A program made the translations under genes and the position numbers. A stretch of DNA of 64,000 nt from Neolewinella agarilytica. Its GTDB lineage: Bacteria; Bacteroidota; Bacteroidia; Chitinophagales; Saprospiraceae. Shown piece after piece: positions 10,282 to 20,197 of this stretch. Positions within the stretch are counted from its first letter, which is position 1, and every line of letters starts with the position of its first letter. The notes below the pieces were generated by a model. That model saw only the letters and a list, made by a program, of their open reading frames with translations. It ran no database searches and had not been told where the DNA came from. The stretch is from positions 8,517 to 72,516 of the forward strand of contig NZ_FOFB01000009.1 of NCBI RefSeq assembly GCF_900110645.1. Reading direction: 5' to 3'.

Positions 10282-13200
10282 ATGTCTTTCCTAAGTACCT
10301 TAAACAAGCATCTGCTTGGGCTTTGTAGTATTTTACTAATAGCCTGCGGATTATACACGCCCCTTCATGCCGAAGGGACTCCGAATCTCCGAACATCGAA
10401 CGGTGATCCGGTTCTTCTATTTATAGGCTCTGATGATTTTGGGAACTTCGCCAGCTATGATGGCCCGGAGGAAAGCCGACTGAATTTTAGGATTGCTGAA
10501 GCGGGAGAAGTCGTCTATTTCGGCATGTCCCGACTCTATCAAAATTCTGGGACACCAGAAAATTTTGGTCAGTATGAATACCGGGTAAGAAGCGCAGCGG
10601 ACGGCTCCATTGTATTCGGGCCAATTACCGTAAATGCTAATAATGAAAACCTAAGTACTTACGAGCAGGCCGAATTGGGCCCAGCCGTAATTACTCCTGG
10701 TGGATATCCTACTGATGGCACTTCAACTTTTGTTGCACCAGCAGCCGGTGACTACTACGTGGAGTTTGAGCAAAACCGTGCCGGGCGGGCTCGCTATATC
10801 GGCCTGTGGGACATTACAGTAACCAATAATAATGTTACTCAAAACGGACGGGTGTACTCTAAGAACTGGGCATTTCGTGTTCCAGAGCTGAACCCGGAAC
10901 AACCGGAATGTGCTTTTGGTGCCGAACTGAGTACCGTATTCTACTCTTATACGGCTGACGGTTTCGTCACCATGATTGATTTTACAGACTCCGGCTTTCA
11001 GCCACTTTCTTTTAACCTGGCCTTTAACCGGACCGGACCCGGTGAGACTGGTGACCTGTTGATAGATCGTCAGTCTGTTGCTGATCAGAACAGCACTGCT
11101 AACGCTGCCGAGCACCTTATCTTCCTGTCTGAGCCTGACGCCACACTTTTCCCTGACGGGCAATGCGGTAACGTCTCGGTAACGGGAGAAATTCGTTGTC
11201 AGGGCAATGAAACTTTTTGTATTCCTCTTGTCGCTACCTTACCCGGTCAGGCTGAAATCATTCTTGATTTTAACGGGAATGGCGTTTTTGATGAAGGTCT
11301 GGATCGAATTTTTGCCTACCGTTTTACGGACATGGATAATTTGGAAGCCTGTGTTCCGTGGGACGGCATGCTTGGCACCGGTGTTCGCCCCGAAGAGGGA
11401 GCCACTGTGGATATTCTTGTAGAATACACACAGGGTGTTCAGCACTGGGCTCTCTACGACGGAGAGTTTATGAAAAACGGGTTTTGTGTAACGCCCATTC
11501 GCCCTTTGTGTGGCGATGGAGGTAGTACTCCTCTCTACTACGACGATTCGAATATCCCCGATCTTCCAGGTACCGGAGCACCACAGCGGGTGCTGAGTGG
11601 TTGTGAGTGTCGAACAGGTGTTTGTCGTACCTGGAACAACTTTGAAGCAAATGCGAACGACGCTTGTACTGTGGTTGATGCCAATACTACGGGCTACGGT
11701 GATAAGAATACGCTAAATACCTGGTGGTTCGCCTCCAGCACCAGCGCGGCCTCTTTTGATGTTCCCGTTGAAGCAACGATGCTTAATGGCCCGGAAGACC
11801 ATTGTCCTGGTCAGGCAGTAGGCTTAAACCTAACGTACAATTCAGCAAATACGATTAACAGTATTGAGTGGACCGGTCCGGCTGGACCAATTGGTTCTGC
11901 TTCCGGCCAACAGAACATTATGGTAACAGAGACGGGCTTGTATACCGTTTCTGTAGTTGATGAGTTTGGCTGTGAAAGCACCTCGGAGTATACACTGATG
12001 GATGTATCCTGTATGCTCAACATCAGCATCATCAATGTTGAGTGTCAGGACAATGGAACAGATACTGACGCAACAGACGATGTTTTCTTTGCGACCATTA
12101 CCGTAAGTGGAGAGAACAGTAGTGGCTTCCGGTACAATGGAGTTACCCGCCAGTATGGAGAAGAGTTTCAGATTGGGCCATTCTTTGTGATTGACGGTGA
12201 CGTAACCTTTACGGCCACGGACAGTTTCTATGATTGTTGTACTGAAAGTATTACCATCCCCGCCCCGATGGCATGTAGTGATGGCTGTGCGATTACTTCC
12301 GGAGCTATTCTGGAACGAATCTGTATGGATAACGGTACGACTACGAACCCGGACGATGACCTGTACACCTTTACTATGATCGTTGATGGTGTCAACCTGA
12401 GTGACCGCTGGATTAGTGACCGGGGTGACGAAGGCGCCTACGGGGTTCCCACTACTTTTGGTCCCTGGCCGATCTCTGCAGGGACGCAAAACATGACCTT
12501 TACCGATTCTGAAGATGAGTCCTGCTCACTCGTCGTAACGGTACAGCCACCGATGCCTTGTTCCAATGAATGTGAGCTGGTCCCAACGGTGACTAATCTC
12601 GTTTGTTCTGACAATGGTACACCCTTTGACCCCAGTGACGATACGTACACTTTTGATATGTCAGTGGCGGGCTTAAATGTTCCTTCAGTAGCTTACAGTG
12701 TAGACGGCGTCGGAGCAACATTATACGACCAAACCGGAAGCTTTGGCCCATTCCCCATTAGTGGAGGAGATTTTACCTTCCTTATCGCTGACCTTGGCGG
12801 TGCTGGCTGCCAGCTGGAGTACACGCTTGAAGAAACACCTACTTCCTGCTCAGATGCTTGTGGCATTGACATTGCTGATGCAATGATTGTGTGTGATGAA
12901 GATCAGAACGTCCTCTACACTGAGGTGTTGGTCAATAACCCTAACCCTAACTCTACGGGATGGACCTCTGGTAACGGAACGGTAAACCCTTACGGAGAAT
13001 TTGTCCGGGTGGGCACCATTTCACCCGGAGGATTTACGGCAACCATAACCATAGCCGATGCTGTCAACCCAGGTTGTACTTCGAGTGTTGATCTCACCTC
13101 TCAGGAAGTGTCCGTCAGCTGCCCGGATAATGCCTCAGAAGCAGGACACGCCGCCAGCTTGCAGACTTTTGGTGGAGAACTGATTGGAACCGGAGACTTT

Positions 13201-16200
13201 ATCCCCGGTGACCAGGAGATCTGCTGGATGCAGGAAGAAACCTATGGGGGAGAGGCTCGGTACACGGAACGATTTACGCTGCAGCGTACAGCGGATGCAG
13301 ACGCAAATATTGGCCTCTTTAGCTTCTACCTCTACGCTCCGGAAGGAACTCAGTTCTTGGGGGCTGTTTTCAGCCAGCCGGCAGAGGAAGCCATCGACTG
13401 CTGTAACCTGACGAACGACGGTGCTGTCGTGCCAAACCCGACGAACCCATTGTCTATGCCCGGCCTGCCCGATAACCTCCTTCCTGAAGGAATGGAGCTT
13501 CAGCAGCGGTTTTCTGTAGTGCTGCGTGCCAACCAGGTATACAGCCTGATGACCAGCAGTCGGGTTCCCGGCACCACCGGAGAATTTCAGTGGCTAATTG
13601 TTTCTGCCGACAGTGAAGAACTGGCGGTTGATCTTGCCGACGGACCTGCTCCCGCGAGCACTTTTGAAAACATCTCCGCGATCTACGACCTGCTTAACTT
13701 TGAAATAAATAGCTACCTGAATGTGAGCAGTTCTGTGGAGTTGTTCGGCGCTCCGGCGATTGACGACATTTGCGGAGACTACACCATTGCTTTCAACGAT
13801 CAGACTGCTGGCACCTGCGTCAGCGCCCAAATCCAACGAAGCTTCGATGTTGACCTTGGAGACACTACGCTACTGGCCGCTTGTAACCAAACCATCCAGT
13901 TCCGTTCTCTTAGCCTGAGCGATATCAGCTGGCCGGAAAACCAACTACGTTTCGGCTGTGGCGATGAATTTCCCATGCTGGAAAACGGACACCCATCACC
14001 AGCTTACACGGGATACCCCTACGTTTATCGCGGAGGTGTTGCCACTATGCTTGATGGCAATGAGCTTGACGATCTTCGGATCGTTTACCAGGACGAAGAG
14101 ATTCAACGTGCAGATGGAGGAACGGATGTAATACGTACCTGGACCGTGGCGGATATTTGCCGCTCAACAACGGCGACTTACGACCAGCTGTTCAAGCTGG
14201 AAAGCAACGGTGCCCCCTTCCTGAGCTGCCCGGTGAATAACCACTATTGCCCCATTGTCGAAGAAGATATCATGCTGTGGGCCGTAGGTGAATTTGAGTG
14301 TACTGCTGACATCACTATCCCGGCACCAGAACTCAATAATGTTTGTGATTCTACCAGCTGGACCTTCATCACCGAAGTCCTGAGAATTACCGCTGCTGGA
14401 GATACTGTTCTCTTCACTACGCTTGAGCTTGATGATGACCGGCTGATTGAAGGTCTGGAGCCAGGAGATTACCTCCTGCATTACATGGGAAGCAACCCAA
14501 CGGAAACGATTGAGGACCGGTACTGCCGCATTCGCGTAGCGGATCTCACGGCTCCGGTAGCAGTTTGTAAGACAACAGTCAACCTCTCTATTCCGGGCTC
14601 CGGTGCTATTCAGGTACCCGTTCGGGTCGTTAATCAGGGTAGCTACGATAACTGTGGCATTGAAACGGAGGATCTACGCCGCCGTTTACCCGATGGCTCG
14701 CCGGATGCTGACAGCCTCGGATGGTCTTCCTGGACCCCCCGCCTCATTTTTGACTGTGAAGACGTGGGAACAGAAATTGAAGTACAGCTTCGCCTTATTG
14801 ACTTTGCGGGCAACGTAAACTACTGTACCTCCTACATTACAGTGACCGATAATACAGACCCTTACTGTACCGGGCTGGACGAGCAATTCATCAGCTGTGA
14901 TGATCTGCCCAATAACTTCAGCCCTACGGATACGACTCAGTTACGTATGCTCTTTGGTATGCCGGAAGTTATTGACAACTGTTCTGCAGAGGCAGTTGAG
15001 TTAACGCCTGTTGTAACCGGTGACATTTGTTCTCCGGAACGTATCCGCCGCCGTTTCCAGGCGATTGATCAGCACGGTAACAGGAGTGCTGGTACCTTCA
15101 TTCAGGATATTAACGTGACGCCATCGCTTAACTACGCTATCCGCTTCCCGATGGATGCTTCCACGGACTGTACGGATCTGATTGATACACTACTGATTTC
15201 CGGAGCCGGTTGTGACTCTATCACCTTTGCAATGGTAGACATCAGCCTTCCCACGGAGGGCGACGAGTGTCGCTACATTCAGCGAAACTTCGTGGTGACC
15301 AACTGGTGTGAATGGGACGGTGTCTCCGAATCCATCCGGATTAACCGGGACGAAAACTGTAGTGGTACTGAAGGCGATGCTGAAGTATGGCTGGTCCGTA
15401 CGGAAAATGGCATCTTCGTTGACGGAGATAGCGAGGCTGACAATACCTTCCCCGCAGCTGATAGCCGGGGAGCTTCCTGTGGTGGCGAAAACCCGGAAGG
15501 CTACTGGCGTCAGATTGATGAATTACCCGGCGGCCGTTACGTCTACAGTCAGCGTATCCGTATTTTTGATACGGTTGCTCCACAATTGAACCTGACGAGG
15601 ATCGATACGATTTGTGTTGATACCAGCCTCTGCCGGGCTCCGGTAACCATCGGTATCAACATCGAGGATGCTTGTCAGATCGATGAAAGTGAAATCCTCA
15701 TTGGCGTCGACTATAACAGCAATGGTACGGTAGAAGCTACCAGCGCACAGATCGGTACACTGGAAGGTTCTTACCCCAATTACACTTACACGGTTAATCT
15801 GCCGATTGGAGATCACCGCTTGTTCTTCACCGTAACTGATGATTGTGGAAATACCCGACAGGAGGATCACGCCATCCGGGTGAATGACTGCTATGTTCCC
15901 GCACTCGTTTGCCGCGATGATCGTATCTACAACCTGCAGCCTCTGCTGGAAGAAGGCGACGTTGACGGTGACGGAATTGTGGAAGAGGCTGCCGTTCTGG
16001 TGGAAGCTGTGGACCTGGCCCAGTGTAACTTCGAGGATTGTAGCGGAGAACTGACTTTCTCCATCAACCGGGTGGGAGAAGCCTATGACCGCAACCAGAC
16101 AAGCATGTTCCTCGACTGTGATGACCGCTACGAGGTGTATCTGGAAATTTACGTCTGGGACCAGGCCGATAATCCTTTCGCCGTACAACCCGATGGATCC

Positions 16201-17520
16201 ATCGGAGGAAACAACTGGCGGATGTGTGTGGTGAAGGTTCGTCTTCAGGACCCCAACCAGGTGTGTAACGGCTGTGAAGTTGGTGGAAACCTGACCATCA
16301 ACGGAGAAGTTTCTACCATAGAGGGGATTGATATGGAAGGAGTAACGGTATTTACTGGTAGCGGTCACTCGGTCACGAATCTTTCCGGCGTTTACCAATT
16401 AGGAGTGGTTAGGGGGAGTGACATTGTCCTTAACGCTGTTATGGAAGACGAGCCACTGACTGGTCTTTCAACGCTTGATATGGTTCTTCTGGAACGCTAT
16501 CTTTCGAGTGAGGAAAGCCTGAATCCCGCGCAGATTCTCTCCGGAGATGCCAATAAAGGTGGATTGGCTACATTCGATGATATTGAGCTGATACGGAAGG
16601 TATTCCTGGGTACCTCTGAGAATTACCCCGGAGGCTCTCCCTGGAGATTCATTGATGGATCCTGGGACGGTGTGTCAGAACCAGCTAGCGAAATTACCCT
16701 GACCAACCTCGACGAATGTACTTTTGGTAAAGACTTTACGGCCATTCGCCTGGGAGACGTTAACGGTAGCTATGGCGTGGACGCAGGTGCAGTGGAGGGA
16801 TCGCCGAGCAATGAGGCAATCGGCCCACGAATTAACCTGAAAGCTGGCAATACTTCTTTCTCCGCTGATGAAGAAGTCAGTGTTAGCTTCAAGATTTTCC
16901 AGGGAGCGGATTACGCAGGTGGTCAGGCTGAATTACTCTGGGATGAATCCAAGCTGGAGATGATCTCCGTTAAGGAAGAGTCCTCCCTGACGGGTAATAA
17001 CTTCCATACCTGGGATAATCGCGTGCGCCTGAGTTGGTCCTCTTCCCTGATGGCTGACGAAGTCATCACGGTTCGTTTCCGTACTAAAGCTGCTGGTCAG
17101 TTGAAAGATCACGTTCGTCTCGTCACGGATAACTTCTTCCAGAACGAACTGTACGCAGCCGAAGACCTTATGGTACATCCCCTCGGGCTTGTCTGGACGG
17201 AGAGAACTACCACAATTGTGGATACAGAGATAAATGATGTAGAGGGCGGCTTTGATAACAACCGGGTTGATCCGCTCATCGGTGTTACGCCTAATCCGAT
17301 TCGTAATATTGGTCAACTGGGTCTTCGCCTTCAGGTTGAGCAGCAAGTCGACATCTCGATCACGGACCTTAACGGCCGCCTCATGACGAGCTCAAGCCCA
17401 ACCCTTGGGTCTGGTGTTCAGTGGGTGGAAATCAACGCAGAAGACTGGCCCGCCGGAGTTTATCTCTTTACTGTGAAAACGGTGGATGGACCCCTTAGTG
17501 GAAAGATTATTCGTCAGTAA
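10282..17520 (+). CDS. Giant T9SS-exported multidomain surface protein, paralog of the preceding gene
   Basis: 2412 residues from the ATG at 10282; an in-frame TTG at 10267 is possible, but the ATG gives a clean start before a hydrophobic signal segment ending LHAEG. Modules: a beta-rich N-terminal region (about 25-505) with an acidic DFNGNGVFDEG loop; a PKD/Ig-like domain (about 507-575); four of the same four-cysteine repeats found in the upstream gene (about 577-947); a region of about 370 residues without a recognised fold; HYR-like domains starting at an HYCPI motif (about 1314); a dockerin-like segment (about 1997-2164); and a T9SS sorting domain (about 2330-2412, TPNPI, then SITDLNGRL). 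It has no SprB array. It probably sits on the cell surface after T9SS export; ligand and function are unknown. Confidence 0.92.
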   Translation: MSFLSTLNKHLLGLCSILLIACGLYTPLHAEGTPNLRTSNGDPVLLFIGSDDFGNFASYDGPEESRLNFRIAEAGEVVYFGMSRLYQNSGTPENFGQYEYRVRSAADGSIVFGPITVNANNENLSTYEQAELGPAVITPGGYPTDGTSTFVAPAAGDYYVEFEQNRAGRARYIGLWDITVTNNNVTQNGRVYSKNWAFRVPELNPEQPECAFGAELSTVFYSYTADGFVTMIDFTDSGFQPLSFNLAFNRTGPGETGDLLIDRQSVADQNSTANAAEHLIFLSEPDATLFPDGQCGNVSVTGEIRCQGNETFCIPLVATLPGQAEIILDFNGNGVFDEGLDRIFAYRFTDMDNLEACVPWDGMLGTGVRPEEGATVDILVEYTQGVQHWALYDGEFMKNGFCVTPIRPLCGDGGSTPLYYDDSNIPDLPGTGAPQRVLSGCECRTGVCRTWNNFEANANDACTVVDANTTGYGDKNTLNTWWFASSTSAASFDVPVEATMLNGPEDHCPGQAVGLNLTYNSANTINSIEWTGPAGPIGSASGQQNIMVTETGLYTVSVVDEFGCESTSEYTLMDVSCMLNISIINVECQDNGTDTDATDDVFFATITVSGENSSGFRYNGVTRQYGEEFQIGPFFVIDGDVTFTATDSFYDCCTESITIPAPMACSDGCAITSGAILERICMDNGTTTNPDDDLYTFTMIVDGVNLSDRWISDRGDEGAYGVPTTFGPWPISAGTQNMTFTDSEDESCSLVVTVQPPMPCSNECELVPTVTNLVCSDNGTPFDPSDDTYTFDMSVAGLNVPSVAYSVDGVGATLYDQTGSFGPFPISGGDFTFLIADLGGAGCQLEYTLEETPTSCSDACGIDIADAMIVCDEDQNVLYTEVLVNNPNPNSTGWTSGNGTVNPYGEFVRVGTISPGGFTATITIADAVNPGCTSSVDLTSQEVSVSCPDNASEAGHAASLQTFGGELIGTGDFIPGDQEICWMQEETYGGEARYTERFTLQRTADADANIGLFSFYLYAPEGTQFLGAVFSQPAEEAIDCCNLTNDGAVVPNPTNPLSMPGLPDNLLPEGMELQQRFSVVLRANQVYSLMTSSRVPGTTGEFQWLIVSADSEELAVDLADGPAPASTFENISAIYDLLNFEINSYLNVSSSVELFGAPAIDDICGDYTIAFNDQTAGTCVSAQIQRSFDVDLGDTTLLAACNQTIQFRSLSLSDISWPENQLRFGCGDEFPMLENGHPSPAYTGYPYVYRGGVATMLDGNELDDLRIVYQDEEIQRADGGTDVIRTWTVADICRSTTATYDQLFKLESNGAPFLSCPVNNHYCPIVEEDIMLWAVGEFECTADITIPAPELNNVCDSTSWTFITEVLRITAAGDTVLFTTLELDDDRLIEGLEPGDYLLHYMGSNPTETIEDRYCRIRVADLTAPVAVCKTTVNLSIPGSGAIQVPVRVVNQGSYDNCGIETEDLRRRLPDGSPDADSLGWSSWTPRLIFDCEDVGTEIEVQLRLIDFAGNVNYCTSYITVTDNTDPYCTGLDEQFISCDDLPNNFSPTDTTQLRMLFGMPEVIDNCSAEAVELTPVVTGDICSPERIRRRFQAIDQHGNRSAGTFIQDINVTPSLNYAIRFPMDASTDCTDLIDTLLISGAGCDSITFAMVDISLPTEGDECRYIQRNFVVTNWCEWDGVSESIRINRDENCSGTEGDAEVWLVRTENGIFVDGDSEADNTFPAADSRGASCGGENPEGYWRQIDELPGGRYVYSQRIRIFDTVAPQLNLTRIDTICVDTSLCRAPVTIGINIEDACQIDESEILIGVDYNSNGTVEATSAQIGTLEGSYPNYTYTVNLPIGDHRLFFTVTDDCGNTRQEDHAIRVNDCYVPALVCRDDRIYNLQPLLEEGDVDGDGIVEEAAVLVEAVDLAQCNFEDCSGELTFSINRVGEAYDRNQTSMFLDCDDRYEVYLEIYVWDQADNPFAVQPDGSIGGNNWRMCVVKVRLQDPNQVCNGCEVGGNLTINGEVSTIEGIDMEGVTVFTGSGHSVTNLSGVYQLGVVRGSDIVLNAVMEDEPLTGLSTLDMVLLERYLSSEESLNPAQILSGDANKGGLATFDDIELIRKVFLGTSENYPGGSPWRFIDGSWDGVSEPASEITLTNLDECTFGKDFTAIRLGDVNGSYGVDAGAVEGSPSNEAIGPRINLKAGNTSFSADEEVSVSFKIFQGADYAGGQAELLWDESKLEMISVKEESSLTGNNFHTWDNRVRLSWSSSLMADEVITVRFRTKAAGQLKDHVRLVTDNFFQNELYAAEDLMVHPLGLVWTERTTTIVDTEINDVEGGFDNNRVDPLIGVTPNPIRNIGQLGLRLQVEQQVDISITDLNGRLMTSSSPTLGSGVQWVEINAEDWPAGVYLFTVKTVDGPLSGKIIRQ
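12013..13125 (+). repeat. Four four-cysteine DNGT/DD protein repeats
   Basis: These units match the family in the upstream paralog: C, about ten residues, CxDNGT, an acidic run, a beta segment, then two C-terminal cysteines. The first three are canonical; the fourth has lost the DNGT acidic loop (CDEDQN) but keeps the cysteine spacing. Confidence 0.75.
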
Positions 17521-17583
17521 TCTGATCCCAGTCTTAATCAGTGCCTTCCAAAGGTGTTGATCAGGACTTTGATACCAGATTGT

Positions 17584-17646
17584 AAAGCGGTCAGCTATTA
17601 ATAACAGGTGTTCCAAACCTGTTGTTAATGGCTGACCGCTTTTTTA
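17584..17646. terminator. Bidirectional terminator between convergent genes
   Basis: AAAGCGGTCAGC, then TATTAATAACAGGT, pairs with ACCTGTTGTTAAT, then GGCTGACCGCTTT, around a seven-base loop, with A-run and T-run flanks on both sides. It lies between the convergent stops of the giant gene (17520) and the TonB receptor (17693) and can serve both strands. Confidence 0.9.
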
Positions 17647-17692
17647 TCGGGCCAATATGATGTTTAATGGCAAAGGCAATAACTTCATCCGC

Positions 17693-20119
17693 CTATTCTT
17701 TTCCGGGCCGGAAAGTAAACTTATACGCCAAAGAAAAAACAGGCGCACCAAAAATACTCAGCCGGTAAGCGGCGAAGGGGCTGCCGCCAAAGATACCCAG
17801 GGCCGGAGTGCCGGCATTGCGGGGCTGGAAGAATACGTTGTAGGCGTTGTCTCGCCCGTAGACGTTGTAGATGGTGAACACCCAGTCGCCGGTCCATTGG
17901 CGGCGTTGCCGACGGAAGTTATGGATGGTCCAGCTAAAATCCAGGCGGTGATAAAGCGGGAGGCGGGCGTTGTTTCGCTCCAGGAAGAGTGGAACGTCAC
18001 TACCGTTAATTTGTACGAAGCCATTGGGGATCGTGGAGGGTCGATTGGACTGAACAATCAGGTTGAAGCCTAACTCATGTGTCTTCCCTTCATCCAGGGT
18101 AAGATTAGCCGAAAAGGTATGCGGCTGGTCAAAGTAGCCGGGATACCAATCGCCCCGGTTAATGCGGGACCCAAAGCTGTTACCATTTACCTGATTCTCA
18201 ACCCTGGCGTAGGCATAGTTAATCTCTCCGGTAAGGCGGCCGGTCCGGCGGGCGGCCGTTAGCTCTAGCCCGTAGGCGCGGCCGCTGCCGCGCAGCAAAT
18301 CGGTTTCTACCGCCGGGTTAAGGAAAAAGTCTGCTCCTGGCTTGTACTCCAGCAGGTCATTTAACCAGCGGTAGTAGGTCTCCAGGCGGAAGGCATAATT
18401 TCCATCTGGGGTAACGTGGCTTATTCCCGCAGAGACCAGGTCGGCTGTTTGAGGAACAACATTGTTGTCAGCCACTTTCCACCGACTGGTGGGTAATGGC
18501 GTAGTGGCGTTGTAGATATTCTGCAGGTATTGCCGTGAACGGGCGTAAGAAGCCTTGAAGCTACTATTAGCGGTGAACGCCCAACTGAGGCCCAGGCGTG
18601 GCTCCAGGCCAGCATAAGACTGTAAAACTTCTCCCGCACCGAAAAGGAGAACGCTCTCCAGGGTACGATCCGTAATCTCATCACCCTGTCCATACAGGCG
18701 TTGCTCTCCGGGGCCAAGCTGACGGTACTGTACGTAGCGAAGACCACTGCCAATGGTTAAGCGGTCTCCGATTGTCCATTCATCTTCCAGGTAAATGGCG
18801 GCCTCTATGCCGCGCTCCCGTTCCAGTAGGGTAGGGAGTACGTTGGTACACTCTCCGGGGTCTAAATCTCCCGGTTTGATGGTGTAACGGTCTAGCTGCA
18901 GGCCGATGGAGGTGGAGTGATTCCCTACACCACCCCTGCTCAGTGCCGTTCGGAAAGACTGTTGGTCGATGCCTGAAGCGAAGGTGATCAGGCTTTCGTC
19001 CACTTGTGGAAACCGGAGCTCTGGCGCAAAATGTGCGTTGGTCAGTCGGGTGGAGAGAGAATAGTTTTCTCCCAGAAGCCGTGTCCATTCCAGTCCGCCA
19101 TTCAGGGTCAGGTAGGCGTATTGGTTGACGGTAGCGGCTACTCCCCCCACGCTGGAGAGTAAATCGACCTGGTAAAAGTCTCCCGAATAGAACCCGCTTA
19201 GGGTAATGAGGTCATTATCTGTAGGCCGGTAGCGGAGCTTTAGGGTAGCATCTCCGAAACGGCTGCGGGTATTCTCGAGTCGTTTGATTAGGGAGAAGGC
19301 AAAGTCATTGAAGCCGCCGCGGGCGGCGGCGAGGAGTTTCCACTTGCCGGATTGGCCGATCGGCGTCTCGATGCCAAGGTTGCTGGATACTAGACCAATA
19401 CCACCTTTAATGATCGGGCTGTCTGAAGAGGGGGTTTTGGACTGAACGTCCACTACTGAGGAAACCCTGCCGCCGAAACGAGCGGGAATATTCCCCCGGT
19501 AGAGATCAATGCCCCCGACGGCATCCGGGGTGAAGACCGTAAAGAGACCGAATAGGTGAGTTGGCGTGAAAACGGGAGCCCCGTCTAACAGTAGGAGGTT
19601 TTGGTCAATGGTGCCACCACGGACCGATATGCCATTACTCGCCTCCCCGGCGGAGGTGACTCCGGGCATCAATTGCAAAGACCGGAGCACATCCCGCTCC
19701 CCCAGAACACTGGGGATGGATTCCAGTTCTTTGGCCGTCAGGCGCTCTACGCCCATTTGTGCGCGTTGGAGTTCGAGCCGATCGTTCTGATCCGTAACTA
19801 CGATGGTTTCCAGTAGCTCGGCTTCCGGCTCCATACGGATGGTAAGCTTCCGGTCTGCGTCGAAGAGTATGACTTTCTCGTAGATAGCGTAGCCCGTAAA
19901 GGACGCGCGGATGGTATAGCGGGCGGGGGCGAGCATCAGGCGAAGCTTGCCCTGCTCGTCAGTGGTGCCGCTGGCACCGCCGGGTGAAACCTGAACGGGA
20001 ACGAAAGTGAGGCGGTCTCCGGTTTCGGTGTCGATGACGGTGATGTCCAGTTCTGATTGTTGTGCCAATATGCAGATCGGGACTAAAAACACCAGAGCGA
20101 AAAAAAAGGAGTGCTTCAT
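17693..20119 (-). CDS. TonB-dependent outer-membrane receptor with N-terminal carboxypeptidase-like regulatory domain
   Basis: 808 residues. A signal peptide (about 1-20) precedes a CarboxypepD_reg-like beta domain (about 23-100, containing GGASGTTDEQGKLRL), a TonB plug (about 120-240, with RGGTIDQNLLLLDGAPVF) and a beta-barrel to the C-terminus ending in an aromatic-rich strand. Such receptors import bound ligands across the outer membrane using TonB-ExbBD energy. It is the last gene of a likely three-gene operon with the DUF4249 lipoprotein 78 bp upstream and an MbnP-like protein before that. The plug lacks the long N-terminal extension typical of SusC, and no SusD is present, so polysaccharide uptake is unlikely. 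The ligand is unknown; metal or metallophore is a guess from the MbnP-like neighbour. Confidence 0.9.
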   Translation of the reverse strand: MKHSFFFALVFLVPICILAQQSELDITVIDTETGDRLTFVPVQVSPGGASGTTDEQGKLRLMLAPARYTIRASFTGYAIYEKVILFDADRKLTIRMEPEAELLETIVVTDQNDRLELQRAQMGVERLTAKELESIPSVLGERDVLRSLQLMPGVTSAGEASNGISVRGGTIDQNLLLLDGAPVFTPTHLFGLFTVFTPDAVGGIDLYRGNIPARFGGRVSSVVDVQSKTPSSDSPIIKGGIGLVSSNLGIETPIGQSGKWKLLAAARGGFNDFAFSLIKRLENTRSRFGDATLKLRYRPTDNDLITLSGFYSGDFYQVDLLSSVGGVAATVNQYAYLTLNGGLEWTRLLGENYSLSTRLTNAHFAPELRFPQVDESLITFASGIDQQSFRTALSRGGVGNHSTSIGLQLDRYTIKPGDLDPGECTNVLPTLLERERGIEAAIYLEDEWTIGDRLTIGSGLRYVQYRQLGPGEQRLYGQGDEITDRTLESVLLFGAGEVLQSYAGLEPRLGLSWAFTANSSFKASYARSRQYLQNIYNATTPLPTSRWKVADNNVVPQTADLVSAGISHVTPDGNYAFRLETYYRWLNDLLEYKPGADFFLNPAVETDLLRGSGRAYGLELTAARRTGRLTGEINYAYARVENQVNGNSFGSRINRGDWYPGYFDQPHTFSANLTLDEGKTHELGFNLIVQSNRPSTIPNGFVQINGSDVPLFLERNNARLPLYHRLDFSWTIHNFRRQRRQWTGDWVFTIYNVYGRDNAYNVFFQPRNAGTPALGIFGGSPFAAYRLSIFGAPVFSLAYKFTFRPGKE

Positions 20120-20197
20120 GAATTACTGGCTGAAAGTATGGAGAATAACGGGTGCCTTGTTTTTGGTTTCGGGTATACGGCTGCTGCCGTCAGGTCG

